Source: Falsochrobactrum shanghaiense
GTDB taxonomy: Bacteria; Pseudomonadota; Alphaproteobacteria; Rhizobiales; Rhizobiaceae
DNA: 64,000 nucleotides
NCBI RefSeq assembly: GCF_003149535.1
Contig: NZ_QGDB01000001.1
Location: 62,001-126,000 of the forward strand
Direction of reading: 5' to 3'
The translations under genes and the position numbers were made by a program. Within the stretch, counting starts at the first letter, position 1; each line of letters opens with the position of its first letter. Positions 16,706 to 27,207 of this stretch are shown here, in pieces. The notes beneath the pieces are model-generated. The model had not been told where the DNA came from, did no database searches, and was given only the letters and a program-made list of their open reading frames with translations.

Positions 16706-19700
16706 TCAGCTTGCTTCGCGCAGGCTTTCCGCCGTTTGCAGATCGACCGAGACAAGCTGGCTCACGCCCTGTTCGCCCATGGTCACGCCGAAGAGACGAT
16801 CCATGCGCGCCATGGTGATCGGATTATGGGTGATGATGACAAAGCGCGTTTGCGTTGAAGCCGCCATTTCATCCATCAGATTGCAATAGCGCTCGACATT
16901 GTGGTCGTCGAGCGGTGCATCCACCTCATCAAGCACGCAGATCGGGGCGGGATTGGTGAGGAAAACGGCGAAGATCAGCGCCATGGCGGTCAGCGCCTGC
17001 TCGCCGCCCGAAAGCAGCGTCATGGTCTGCGGTTTCTTGCCCGGCGGGCGGGCAAGGATTTCAAGTCCGGCATCCAGCGGATCGTCGCTTTCGATCAGCT
17101 GCAATTCCGCCGTGCCGCCGCCAAACAGATGCGTGAACAGACGCTGGAACTGCGCATTGACCACATCGAAAGCCGCCAGCAGGCGCTCGCGCCCTTCGCG
17201 GTTGAGACTCTGGATCGCCTGCCGCAGCTTCTTGATTGCCTCAATAATATCCTCGCGCTCGGAAATGATCGCCTCAAGACGGCCGGAAAGTTCCTGACTT
17301 TCTTCTTCCGCGCGCAGATTCACAGCACCCAGCCGCTCGCGCTCGATCTTGAGCCGTTCAAGCTGGCGTTCAAACTGGCCGGCGAGTTGATCGGGGTCGG
17401 GCAGATTGTCTTCCGGCTTGAGGCCGGTATGCCGGATTGCTTCATGCGGGGCGCAATTGAGCACTTCCGCAATGCGTGCTTCGGCATCCTTGCGGCGCTC
17501 CTCGGCGGCATTCAGGCGCTCTTCGGCGCGCGCGCGCTGCTCGCGGCTGGCGGCAAGCTGCTGGATGGCGAGCGTTGCGGCCTTGTCGAGTTCGGCCTGA
17601 GCGGATTCAGCCTGCGCCAGAAGATCGGCTGCTTCCCTGCGGCGCACTTCCGATTGCGAAAGCTCGCTCAAGAGCGCGCGGCGGCGATTTTCGATTTCAT
17701 CGGGCGCTTCAGCAAGATTTTCCATCTCCTCTGCGGCTTCCGCGCGGCGATCATTAAGGGCGGCGATCTGGCGGTCGGCATTTTGTGCACGCGAAACCCA
17801 GTTGCGGCGCTCCAGCGCGATCATTTCCAGACGGCGCAGGCGTGCATCCGCCTCACGGCGCAGTCCTTCATAGGCAGCGCGGGTTTCCGCCAAAGCCGTT
17901 CGATCCGACATGACTTCATTGGTGAGCGCAGAAAGACGCTGGGCGATTTCCTCCATATCCGGCAATTCGCCGAGGCGGTCTTCCGCTTCCACCGCGCGAA
18001 TCTGCGCTTCCTCCAGATCATCCTCAAGCCGCGCCTTGCTTTCGACCAGCGCCGAGCGCCGGGTTGAAAGCTCTCCGGCGGCGCGTTCGGCCACCGCCAG
18101 CGCTTCGCGCGCCTCATCGAGCCTGCGCTGATTGGCGCGCCATGCATCCCGTGCGACGCGCTCTTGCTCGACCGCTTCGCGGACTGCCATTTCGCCCCGC
18201 TCTACGGCCTGTTGCGCCTGTTCCACATCCTTGCGGGCGCGCAGCGCCTCCTGTTCGAGTTCTGCAAGGCGGTTTTTCTGCGCCAGCCGCTGCGCTGCGG
18301 GCGTCGGCGCGTCGGCGCTGGCCGTATAACCATCCCAACGCCACAAGGCGCCGTCCTTGCTCACCAGCCGCTGGCCCGGCTGCAAGGAAGCCTGCAAGCG
18401 CTTGCCATCGCTTTGGGAAACCACACCAACCTGCGCAAGCCTGCGGCGCAATTGCTGCGGCCCATCCACCAGCCTATCGAGCGGGGTCGCGCCTTGCGGC
18501 AAAGCGGGGTCGTTCTCGAAGGCCGGATTATAGGCCCAGTGTACCGGAGCCTGCTCGTCGCTTGCCGCATCCAGATCTTCGCCAAGAGCTGCGCCAAGGG
18601 CAATCTCATAGCCCTTTTCAACCTTCAATTCCTCGACTACCGGCGCAAACTGCCCCGTTTCGCCCGCATTGAGAATGCGCGCCAGGGTCTGCGCCTCGGT
18701 TTCGATGCGGTTGAGTTCGGCCCGCGCCTCATCCAGCGGTTGACGGCTTGCCGTTTCCTGATCGCGCGTCGCACGCACCAGTTCTTCCGCCGCGATCACC
18801 GCTTCTTCGCAAGCCGCCAGCGCTTCCATGGCTGCATCGACAGCAAGGCGCTTTTCGGCGGGATCGAACAGGCCGCCGATCTGCTCCGTAACCGCTGCAA
18901 TATCACGCTCGATCGTGTGCATCTGCGTGGACAGGCGGTCGCGCCGGTCGCGGGTTTCCTTGAGCGCGCGCTCGATCTGCGCGCGTTCTGCGGCGGCTTC
19001 CGCACGCTCTGCCGTTGCGCGCGCCAGCGCGCTTTCGCTTTCCGCCAGACGGATCTCCGCTTTCTCGAACAGGGTGCGGATTTCCTCGTCACGCTCGCCA
19101 GAAGCCTCGCTGGAGGCGATCAGTTCCTGCTCTTCATCGTCAAGGCGCGCCAGAATATCGGCATTTTCGCGCACCATCTGTTCTTCGCGGGCAATATCGG
19201 CGGTCAGTTGTTCGAGCCGCTTCATCAGTTCAGCGCGACGGACACGAATGCGCTCATCTTCCTCGTCAAGCTGCGTGCGGGCAATGGAAAGGCGCTGGAG
19301 TGCTGCCGCAGCCTTGGCTTCCGCCTCGCGCAATTGCGGCAATTGATGCGCGCCGACGGCCTGATCGCGCGCGGCATTCATCTGCGCCTGCGCCATGTCG
19401 CCAACAGCCGATGTCGCCTGCGCCAGCGTGCTCTGCGCCTCGCCTTCCTGCGCCTTGGACTGCGCCCAGCGCAAATGCAGAAGGGATGCTTCCACGCGGC
19501 GAATATCCGCCGACAATCCCTTGAAGCGATTGGCCTGCCGCGCCTGCCGCTTGAGGCTTTCGATCTGGCTGCTTAGTTCGCCCACCACATCTTCGAGACG
19601 CTCCAGATTGGTTTCGGCGGCGCGCAGGCGCAATTCCGCCTCGTGGCGGCGGCTATGCAGGCCGGATATGCCCGCCGCTTCTTCCAGCAATGCGCGGCGC

Positions 19701-20176
19701 GCCTGAGGCCTCGCCTGAATAAGCTCGCCAATACGGCCCTGCCCGACCATGGACGGAGAACGCGCGCCGGTCGATTGATCGGCAAACAGAAGCTGCACAT
19801 CCTTGGCGCGCGCTTCCTTGCCGTTGATGCGATAGACGGAGCCGGCCTCGCGCTCGATGCGGCGCGATACCTGCAATTCGTCGGTATCGTTATAGGCGGC
19901 AGGCGCCGTGCGATCCGAATTATCAAGGAAAAGCGTGACTTCCGCGCTATTGCGCGCAGGCCGCGTGGCCGAACCCGAGAAAATCACATCATCCATGCCG
20001 GAGGCGCGCATGTTCTTGTATGAGTTTTCACCCATCACCCAGCGCAGCGCCTCGACCAGATTGGATTTGCCGCAGCCGTTCGGCCCCACAACGCCGGTCA
20101 ATCCGCCTTCGATGACGAATTCCATCGGCTCGACGAAGGATTTGAAACCGACAAGGCGCAGCCTGGAGAAGCGCAT
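16706..20176 (-). CDS. smc: Chromosome segregation protein SMC
   Basis: 1156 residues, an ATPase that compacts and organises the chromosome. The N-terminal head begins MRFSRLRLVGFKSFVEP and carries Walker A GPNGCGKSN at about 33-41. Long Glu/Arg/Ala-rich coiled coils follow, with a hinge near the middle (about 500-650). The C-terminal head has the ABC signature LSGGEQALTAMALIF and Walker B ICVLDEVDAPLDD. The ATG at 20176 is the conserved start. It lies downstream of the dsbA-like gene, separated by a terminator. The ScpA and ScpB partners are not in the window. Confidence 0.97.
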   Translation of the reverse strand: MRFSRLRLVGFKSFVEPMEFVIEGGLTGVVGPNGCGKSNLVEALRWVMGENSYKNMRASGMDDVIFSGSATRPARNSAEVTLFLDNSDRTAPAAYNDTDELQVSRRIEREAGSVYRINGKEARAKDVQLLFADQSTGARSPSMVGQGRIGELIQARPQARRALLEEAAGISGLHSRRHEAELRLRAAETNLERLEDVVGELSSQIESLKRQARQANRFKGLSADIRRVEASLLHLRWAQSKAQEGEAQSTLAQATSAVGDMAQAQMNAARDQAVGAHQLPQLREAEAKAAAALQRLSIARTQLDEEDERIRVRRAELMKRLEQLTADIAREEQMVRENADILARLDDEEQELIASSEASGERDEEIRTLFEKAEIRLAESESALARATAERAEAAAERAQIERALKETRDRRDRLSTQMHTIERDIAAVTEQIGGLFDPAEKRLAVDAAMEALAACEEAVIAAEELVRATRDQETASRQPLDEARAELNRIETEAQTLARILNAGETGQFAPVVEELKVEKGYEIALGAALGEDLDAASDEQAPVHWAYNPAFENDPALPQGATPLDRLVDGPQQLRRRLAQVGVVSQSDGKRLQASLQPGQRLVSKDGALWRWDGYTASADAPTPAAQRLAQKNRLAELEQEALRARKDVEQAQQAVERGEMAVREAVEQERVARDAWRANQRRLDEAREALAVAERAAGELSTRRSALVESKARLEDDLEEAQIRAVEAEDRLGELPDMEEIAQRLSALTNEVMSDRTALAETRAAYEGLRREADARLRRLEMIALERRNWVSRAQNADRQIAALNDRRAEAAEEMENLAEAPDEIENRRRALLSELSQSEVRRREAADLLAQAESAQAELDKAATLAIQQLAASREQRARAEERLNAAEERRKDAEARIAEVLNCAPHEAIRHTGLKPEDNLPDPDQLAGQFERQLERLKIERERLGAVNLRAEEESQELSGRLEAIISEREDIIEAIKKLRQAIQSLNREGRERLLAAFDVVNAQFQRLFTHLFGGGTAELQLIESDDPLDAGLEILARPPGKKPQTMTLLSGGEQALTAMALIFAVFLTNPAPICVLDEVDAPLDDHNVERYCNLMDEMAASTQTRFVIITHNPITMARMDRLFGVTMGEQGVSQLVSVDLQTAESLREAS

Positions 20177-20202
20177 CAGCACGCCCCTCCACCCGAAACG
20201 CA

Positions 20203-20232
20203 AAAAGCGGACGCAGCAAAGCGTCCGCTTTT
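20203..20232 (-). terminator. Intrinsic terminator between the dsbA-like gene and smc
   Basis: AAAAGCGGACGC (20203-20214), AGCAAA, GCGTCCGCTTTT (20221-20232) form a perfect 12-base stem with A/T runs on both sides. It lies just past the stop of the minus-strand dsbA-like gene and 27 bases before smc, so smc needs its own promoter within a very short gap or depends on read-through. Confidence 0.85.
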
Positions 20233-20248
20233 CATGCCGAAAGGCGAC

Positions 20249-20911
20249 CTAGAGCAAGTCGTCGATGATTGCCGACATTTCGTCAACCGAAAGGGCTCCA
20301 GCGTATTTCTTTCCGTTAATGAAGAAAGTCGGCGTCGCATTCACGCCGAAATCCTTCGATCCGCGATCCATCGTGGCTCTCACATCATCGAGAACCTGCT
20401 GGTTCGTCAAGCAAGCCTTGAACGACTCCTGTGTAAAACCGGCAAGTTTTGCGATTTGCAGCAATGCGGCCTCGCCATCCTGCGCCGTAGCCCATTGCTG
20501 CTGCTGCTTGAAGAACACTTCGATCATGGGGAAATAACGGTCTTCCGGGGCGCAGCGCGCCAGCATGAAGGCAGCGGTCGCGCGCGGATCAAAAGGGAAT
20601 TCGCGAAAGATCAGCCGCGCCTTGCCCGTATCGATGTATTTTTCCTTGATCGTCGGGAAGGTGTTGACCGCAAAATCGGCGCAATGCGAGCAGGTCAGCG
20701 AAGCATATTCGACGATCGTGACCGGCGCGTCGTCCTTGCCATAGACCATGTCTTTGAGCTTGCCGGGTTCTGCGACCTTGGCGGCATCGACAGTTGCCTC
20801 GGAATCGCGCGACTGCGCATTGGCATGTGCGGAAAAAGCAAGTCCTGCGGCGGCAGCGCCCGCAAGGGAAATGACATGTCTGCGGTTAAGCGGTGCAGGC
20901 ATACGAATCAT
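20249..20911 (-). CDS. DsbA-family periplasmic thiol oxidoreductase
   Basis: 220 residues from the ATG at 20911 (AGGA five bases upstream). An N-terminal export signal (about 1-32; NRRHVISLAGAAAAGLAF, cut near ANA-QS) has a twin arginine that could fit Tat or Sec export. The thioredoxin-like domain has the active site CSHC (TCSHCADFAVNTFP) and the cis-proline loop NATPTFFINGKKY. It belongs to the DsbA/DsbG-like Thioredoxin_4 group, which makes or repairs disulfides in envelope proteins. It is the last gene of a run that starts with a GT25 gene. Confidence 0.9.
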   Translation of the reverse strand: MIRMPAPLNRRHVISLAGAAAAGLAFSAHANAQSRDSEATVDAAKVAEPGKLKDMVYGKDDAPVTIVEYASLTCSHCADFAVNTFPTIKEKYIDTGKARLIFREFPFDPRATAAFMLARCAPEDRYFPMIEVFFKQQQQWATAQDGEAALLQIAKLAGFTQESFKACLTNQQVLDDVRATMDRGSKDFGVNATPTFFINGKKYAGALSVDEMSAIIDDLL

Positions 20912-21035
20912 CCAGTCCTGTTTAAAGTTGGCTTCCATGCAATTTATAGCGGCAATTGTCCGTGTACCAGCCCCGCCGCATCAAATGAAATTGAGTAAAC
21001 GGCATGCTTGCATCAAATTTATGGCGCACTCACAA

Positions 21036-21545
21036 TCATTTCTTCGTAGTGCGCTTTTCAGCAAGGATGTTCTTGCCAAGCCGCGCCAATGCTGCGCGCA
21101 GGGCATCGTCTTCGATGCCGTCCGTCGCCTTGTCGATCCGGCGTTCTTCAGAAGGCGGGAGCGGGGCAAGACGTCTTGCGCGCGGCTTGCCGGGCAATAT
21201 TGGCGGCTTCTGCTCAATGCGAATGCGCCCTATGGCCGAAAAGCCCAGAAACCCATTGACCCGGCTGATGATTTCACCCGTCTCGTGCTGGATCTGCAAG
21301 GCGGCGAAACCTTCGCAAGCGATGATCAGCGTCGCGGGGCTGAACGGATCATCCTCATGAAGACGGCGCGGCCAGACAATGCGCAAGGGACGCGAGGAAG
21401 CGCCGATTGCCGGGCCGACAATATCTTCCCATGATTGCAGCAGCGAAAGATTGATACCGGCGCGCTTTTGCAGCATCGGATCGACCAGACCCGACGCCAT
21501 ATCCGCCAGCGGGCGAAAGCCCCGTTTGGATTTTGGTTCCTTCAT
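21036..21545 (-). CDS. DUF721/DciA-like protein
   Basis: 169 residues. The ATG at 21545 shares its A with the epimerase stop (TGATG); a GTG one codon earlier is also possible. The N-terminal DUF721 domain reads ADMASGLVDPMLQKRAGINLSLLQSWEDIVGPAIG and runs to about residue 110, followed by a Pro/Arg-rich tail. DciA proteins load the replicative helicase DnaB in most bacteria, so this may be the helicase-loading factor. Its place in a run of polysaccharide genes is odd. Confidence 0.82.
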   Translation of the reverse strand: MKEPKSKRGFRPLADMASGLVDPMLQKRAGINLSLLQSWEDIVGPAIGASSRPLRIVWPRRLHEDDPFSPATLIIACEGFAALQIQHETGEIISRVNGFLGFSAIGRIRIEQKPPILPGKPRARRLAPLPPSEERRIDKATDGIEDDALRAALARLGKNILAEKRTTKK

Positions 21546-22528
21546 CACATCCCATTATAGGAGCGAAACCACTCAACAAACAAAGGAATACCCTCATCAA
21601 GCGTGGTTTTGGGACTGAAGCCCAGATCACGCGCGGCAAGATCAATATCGGCATAGGTGCGCGGCACATCGGCAGGCGGCATCGGCTCAAGCTTGCGGAT
21701 CGCCTCCCTGCCGACTGCCTTTTCAATCGCACCGATGAAATCACCGAGCATGACGGGGCGATTATTGCCCAGATTATAGATGGGAGCGGTTTGTTCGGGC
21801 TGTTGCAGAATCCGCTTCATCGCGCCGGTGACGCCGCTGACTATATCATCGATGAAGGTGAAATCGCGCTGCATTTCGCCATTGTTGAAAACGCGGATCG
21901 GCTCGCCCTTGAGAATAGCCGATGTAAAAAGCCATGGCGCCATATCGGGCCGTCCGAAGGGGCCGTAGACGGTGAAAAAACGCAGGCCCGCCGAATGCAG
22001 CCCGTGCACATGCCGATAAGAGAAAGCCAGCAATTCACCGGAGCGCTTGGTCGCGGCATAGACCGAAACCGGATGATCAACGGGATCGTTTTCGCAGAAG
22101 GGTATCTTCTCGTTTGCGCCATAGACGGAGGACGAACTGGCATAGACCACCGGCGGGCGTTTATCGAGTTTCAGCGCTGCTTCGAAAATTGTCACCTGCC
22201 CCATGACATTGGAGGAAATATAGGTGCCGGGATTTTCGATGGAATAGCGCACGCCCGCCTGTGCCGCGAGATGGACGATAATATCCGCATCGCGATCCGC
22301 GCCGATTGCCGCCTGATAGGCGCTCGCATCCGCGATATTGGCTTTTGCGAAACGAAAACCCCGCCGTGCCTGCAAGATGGCAAGCCGCGCTTCTTTCAAT
22401 GCGACAGGGTAATAGGCATTGAGATCATCGATGCCGATGACCTGCCAGCCCTCATCAAGAAGTCGCAAGGCCGTATGAAAGCCGATAAAACCGGCGGCAC
22501 CCGTCACGATTGCTTTCATATCGCTCAT
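21545..22528 (-). CDS. UDP-glucuronate 4-epimerase-like NAD-dependent epimerase
   Basis: 327 residues of the extended short-chain dehydrogenase fold. The NAD-binding GAAGFIG lies at residues 11-17 and the catalytic YAATK at about 165. HLAAQAGVRYSIENP and RFFTVYGPFGRPDMA are typical of enzymes that convert UDP-glucuronate to UDP-galacturonate (LpsL/CapI type). It overlaps the upstream ligase-like gene by ATGA and the downstream DUF721 gene by one base, so translation is coupled through the run. Galacturonate could be added to LPS core or another surface glycan. Confidence 0.88.
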   Translation of the reverse strand: MSDMKAIVTGAAGFIGFHTALRLLDEGWQVIGIDDLNAYYPVALKEARLAILQARRGFRFAKANIADASAYQAAIGADRDADIIVHLAAQAGVRYSIENPGTYISSNVMGQVTIFEAALKLDKRPPVVYASSSSVYGANEKIPFCENDPVDHPVSVYAATKRSGELLAFSYRHVHGLHSAGLRFFTVYGPFGRPDMAPWLFTSAILKGEPIRVFNNGEMQRDFTFIDDIVSGVTGAMKRILQQPEQTAPIYNLGNNRPVMLGDFIGAIEKAVGREAIRKLEPMPPADVPRTYADIDLAARDLGFSPKTTLDEGIPLFVEWFRSYNGM

Positions 22529-23772
22529 TTCGCCCGAAAATAGGTGGAAAGACCGGCCCGCCTTGCGGCCATGATCCGGCGCGAGGCGGCAGCATTCAGC
22601 GCAGCGAGGAAAAACATGACCGATGCAATCGTGACTTCATGCAGCATCGGATTATGCAACATGCCGTAGCTCGTCGATATGACGAAAAAATAGATCAGCG
22701 CCCGCCGCATTCCCCAACTGTCCGAAAAGCGCCACAGATGGGCAAAGAGGGAGAGAAAGGCCGTCAGCATCAGAACCAGCCCGATAACACCGTCATTGAG
22801 CAGTTCGTCCAGAATGGTGTTATGGACGTGGCGGAAGCCTTCCAGCAATGAGGCCTGTTCACCGGCCTGCTGCCTGACCATATCCATTTTCGAATAGGCG
22901 CCGACGCCTGCAACGGGATTTTGCACGATGATGGTCGCAGCGCTCTTCCACATGACCCCGCGAATATCGGCGGAAACCTTGTCTTCCCATTTGGAGCTGT
23001 CGCCGCTGTCGTAATATTCGACCATGCCGGCAAAACGCTTGGAAAGAATATCGCCGACCGGCCCGACAACGATTAATGCAGCCAGTGCCGCCGCCAGAGC
23101 CGCATAGGCCGCGCCCTGCTGCCTCATACTGAATCGCCTGAGAAAAAAGATAATTTCCACTGCCGCAAATATCGGCAGGACGACGATCACCGCACGGGTT
23201 TCGGAGGCCAGCACCGCTGCAAGCCCCAGCACCATCCAGTGCGGGCCATTGGCAAGATAGTACGGAGCCTTATGCAGCGGGATTGAGGCTGAAATGGCTG
23301 CAACGCCTGCGACGAAGGCGAAAACCGCCTGATTGCCGCCCACCCCGATGCGTCCGCCATGGGTGACGGCGAGATATAGGGCCGCCAATACTGCAAGTAC
23401 GGTGCCGACGCGCGCGCCCAGCACATAGGCGCGCAGCGGATCGCGCACCAGCACCATGCCGGGGGCCGCAAAGGCAAATACCGCAATCAGCAGCACGTAA
23501 CCGATCTGGCGATTATCATGAAGCGGTTCACCGCGAAACAGGATCAGGCCCAGCGACCAGGCCGCATAAAGCAGGATGAAAATATAGAATTTTTTGGCAA
23601 ATAATCGCGCCGTGGCATGACGACCGCAGGAAAGATAGATGCCGACGCAGGAAAACAGGAAAAGAAGCAGTGGACCCAGACCGAGACGAATGGGCATTGC
23701 CGCCGACGCGACACCCAGTACCCAAGAGTCCACTCTGCGACGAACGAGGAACGATTTCTTTAAAACGCTCAA
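22525..23772 (-). CDS. O-antigen ligase/polymerase-like membrane protein
   Basis: 415 residues from a TTG start at 23772 that overlaps the GT25 stop (TTGA); a later ATG start is possible. About ten or more membrane helices and a large periplasmic loop (about 230-300; AGMVEYYDSGDSSKWEDKV, ASLLEGFRHVHNTILDELLNDG) fit the Wzy_C/WaaL family. These enzymes join or polymerise lipid-linked glycans on the outer face of the inner membrane. The HVHNTILDELLNDGVIGL motif is the conserved family patch. Acceptor and donor are unknown. Confidence 0.87.
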   Translation of the reverse strand: MSVLKKSFLVRRRVDSWVLGVASAAMPIRLGLGPLLLFLFSCVGIYLSCGRHATARLFAKKFYIFILLYAAWSLGLILFRGEPLHDNRQIGYVLLIAVFAFAAPGMVLVRDPLRAYVLGARVGTVLAVLAALYLAVTHGGRIGVGGNQAVFAFVAGVAAISASIPLHKAPYYLANGPHWMVLGLAAVLASETRAVIVVLPIFAAVEIIFFLRRFSMRQQGAAYAALAAALAALIVVGPVGDILSKRFAGMVEYYDSGDSSKWEDKVSADIRGVMWKSAATIIVQNPVAGVGAYSKMDMVRQQAGEQASLLEGFRHVHNTILDELLNDGVIGLVLMLTAFLSLFAHLWRFSDSWGMRRALIYFFVISTSYGMLHNPMLHEVTIASVMFFLAALNAAASRRIMAARRAGLSTYFRAK

Positions 23773-24536
23773 CCCTTGTACTCTCCCAAGCGCATGATTT
23801 TCAATGCATAAGCGATTCGCCGTATATAATCGGTTGCCCGGAACAAAAGCGTGCCAAGCCTCTTATAAGCCGGTAATCGGGTTTTGGCATAGACACCCCT
23901 GCCCTGCGCAATGGTCGAAATGGACGCACCCGACAAGGTCAGCACGGGCTTATCGGTGGTGAATATTTCATAATGCCCTGCCCAGCCCCGTTCCAGCGCC
24001 ACATCATAAGGCAGACGCATCGGCTTGATAGCTGCCAGCAGCTTACCCGCTCCCTCCCGCGATACCAGATAGGCAGCCGAACTGCCCAAGGGACCATGCA
24101 GGCAGCGACCGATAGAAAATTGCTCATCGATTTTATGAAAACCTCGAAATGCGGCGGTGCGATGGTTGACGAGCTTGATGACATCCCAGCCGCGCAATTG
24201 CGTTGCTTTGGCGATAGAGGGTGCGAAAGCGGGCGTGAAGCGCACGTCGTCCTCGATGATAACCGCATAAGGCTCTGGTGCTGTAGCGATGATTTCAAGC
24301 GCCCGGATATGGCTGAAATAACAGCCGATTTCAGCGGGCAGCGCGATCTTTCCATGCCAGCGGCGAAAGCCTGCTTCGTCAAAATCAGTCAGCGCTTCCC
24401 GGTCAAGCAGCTTGCCCTCGACCGCTTCCACGCGGCGCAGGTCGACCGAATATTGATCGGCGCTGGCCTTCAGGCTCTCCCAGCGATCCCGCGAGCGTTC
24501 AAGATTGATTGCATAGACCGGGACGGAATTACCCAC
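23769..24536 (-). CDS. Glycosyltransferase family 25 protein
   Basis: 255 residues. GT25 hallmarks: VYAINLERSRDRWESLK at the N-terminus, EIGCYFSHIRALE near residue 95, and the IIEDDVRF acidic motif near 120. GT25 members transfer galactose or glucose to lipo-oligosaccharide core or other glycans, in the cytoplasm at the inner membrane. It heads the run GT25, ligase-like, epimerase, DUF721, dsbA-like. Brucella WadA is reported to join a GT25 and an O-antigen-ligase domain in one chain; here the two are separate overlapping genes, so this may be a related but distinct pair. Confidence 0.88.
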   Translation of the reverse strand: MGNSVPVYAINLERSRDRWESLKASADQYSVDLRRVEAVEGKLLDREALTDFDEAGFRRWHGKIALPAEIGCYFSHIRALEIIATAPEPYAVIIEDDVRFTPAFAPSIAKATQLRGWDVIKLVNHRTAAFRGFHKIDEQFSIGRCLHGPLGSSAAYLVSREGAGKLLAAIKPMRLPYDVALERGWAGHYEIFTTDKPVLTLSGASISTIAQGRGVYAKTRLPAYKRLGTLLFRATDYIRRIAYALKIMRLGEYKG

Positions 24537-24668
24537 TGGCTCTCTTCTTTCATATGCGCACTGTCGATAATGATATGACCAGCAATGCAGTTTATGGTCT
24601 ATATCAATTCTAAAGAAAGCGCTTTAATCACAATTCAGATAGTTTCCCAGATTAAATCATATGCTTCC

Positions 24669-25769
24669 ATGCTAACCATCCCCTCATTCGATCGAACAGA
24701 CAAGCTGCTTTCATGGTATGATCGCCATCATCGCATATTGCCGTGGCGCGTCACGCCAACTGAGCAAAGACGCGGGATCAAGCCCGATCCCTATCGGGTA
24801 TGGCTATCAGAAATAATGCTTCAGCAAACCACCGTCGAGGCGGTCAAATCCTATTTCACAGCCTTTGTCGAACGCTGGCCCGACATAGAGGCCATGGCAC
24901 AGGCAAGCGAGGACGATATCCTGCGCGCATGGGCGGGGCTTGGCTATTATTCGCGCGCGCGCAATCTCAAGAAATGCGCGGACCTTGTTGCCGCGCAATA
25001 TGACGGCAAGTTTCCCTCAAGCGCCGCCGCACTGAAAGAATTGCCGGGTATCGGCGATTATACGTCGGCTGCAATCGCTGCAATCGCGTTCGGCGAACCG
25101 GCTGCGGTGGTTGATGGCAATGTGGAGCGCGTCATTTCGCGGCTCTTTGCCATCAACACGCCGCTGCCTGCCGCCAAGGTGCCGATACGCGCATTGATGG
25201 GCGATATGACGCCGCCCCAGCGCCCCGGAGATTTTGCACAGGCCATGATGGATCTGGGAGCGACGATCTGCACGCCGCGCCGCCCTGCCTGCGCGCTCTG
25301 CCCACTCAATGAAGGCTGTAAGGCGCTTGGCGCGCATGAGCCGGAACAATTTCCGCGCAAGGCCCCCAAGGCGCAAAAGCCCGTGCGCATAGGCGCTGCC
25401 TTCATCGCAATCGCCGATGACGGTTCGGTCCTGCTGCGCAAACGTCCCGACAAGGGATTGCTCGCGGGCATGAGCGAAGTTCCCGGCAGCGGCTGGAGCG
25501 CACGCATTGATGGCGACGCCAGCATTAAAGCTGCGCCCTTTGCCGCCGACTGGCTGGCTGCGGGCACGATCACCCATGTCTTCACCCATTTTGAATTGCG
25601 GCTTTCGGTCTATAGCGCGCGCAATGTCACCCGCGAGATTACGAAGGATGGCTGGTGGTCTTCGCCCGGCGAACTGGGTGGGGAAGCCTTGCCCACGGTG
25701 ATGAAAAAAGCCATCACGGCTGCTATTCCAGATGCGTTCAAGCGCAAGCAGGAAAAGCACCAATCATAA
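24669..25769 (+). CDS. mutY: Adenine DNA glycosylase MutY
   Basis: 366 residues. It removes adenine mispaired with 8-oxoguanine. The catalytic Glu48 is in LSEIMLQQT and Asp149 in VVDGNVERV. The helix-hairpin-helix is ELPGIGDYTSAAI. The iron-sulfur ligands are C201, C208, C211 and C217 (Cx6Cx2Cx5C). A NUDIX-like C-terminal domain (VRIGAAFIAIADDGSVLLRK onward) recognises oxoG. I used the ATG at 24669, which gives the usual MLTIPSF start; no strong ribosome-binding site precedes it, and the frame is open to 24585. Convergent with ccrM. Confidence 0.95.
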   Translation: MLTIPSFDRTDKLLSWYDRHHRILPWRVTPTEQRRGIKPDPYRVWLSEIMLQQTTVEAVKSYFTAFVERWPDIEAMAQASEDDILRAWAGLGYYSRARNLKKCADLVAAQYDGKFPSSAAALKELPGIGDYTSAAIAAIAFGEPAAVVDGNVERVISRLFAINTPLPAAKVPIRALMGDMTPPQRPGDFAQAMMDLGATICTPRRPACALCPLNEGCKALGAHEPEQFPRKAPKAQKPVRIGAAFIAIADDGSVLLRKRPDKGLLAGMSEVPGSGWSARIDGDASIKAAPFAADWLAAGTITHVFTHFELRLSVYSARNVTREITKDGWWSSPGELGGEALPTVMKKAITAAIPDAFKRKQEKHQS

Positions 25770-25771
25770 AA

Positions 25772-25801
25772 AGGCGCTCGAACCTGACGATTCGAGCGCC
25801 T
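25772..25801. terminator. Bidirectional terminator between mutY and ccrM
   Basis: AGGCGCTCGAA (25772-25782) and TTCGAGCGCCT (25791-25801) form a perfect 11-base stem. On the minus strand it is followed by TTTTT from the A run at 25768-25772, so it suits the end of ccrM best; mutY may share it. The loop junction contains GATTC, a CcrM target (GANTC). Confidence 0.8.
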
Positions 25802-25841
25802 CAATATCAGACTGTGCTGGAGGCCGTCCGATGGAAATGGG

Positions 25842-27081
<1,240 letters not shown>

Positions 27082-27113
27082 TCCTCCGATAAAGGCCGAG
27101 ATTTTCGGGGATT

Positions 27114-27158
27114 GAGGTCCTTGGGCCTCGCCATTTCCGCTCTCCGGGCCTTCCGGCC
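27114..27158 (+). other. GGCC-rich paired segments in the clc leader
   Basis: GAGGTC (27114-27119) can pair with GGCCTC (27124-27129) around a four-base loop, and GGCC-TTCC-GGCC (27147-27158) forms a second small hairpin. The three GGCCT blocks could also pair in alternative ways. They lie 50-95 bases before the small upstream ORF of the ClC gene. It may be a structured leader or just promoter-distal sequence between divergent genes. No known riboswitch is recognised. Confidence 0.25.
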
Positions 27159-27207
27159 TCTTGAGTTCTCCTTCATCTTGTCGGAAAACCTCATTGGAGT
27201 TTTGAAA

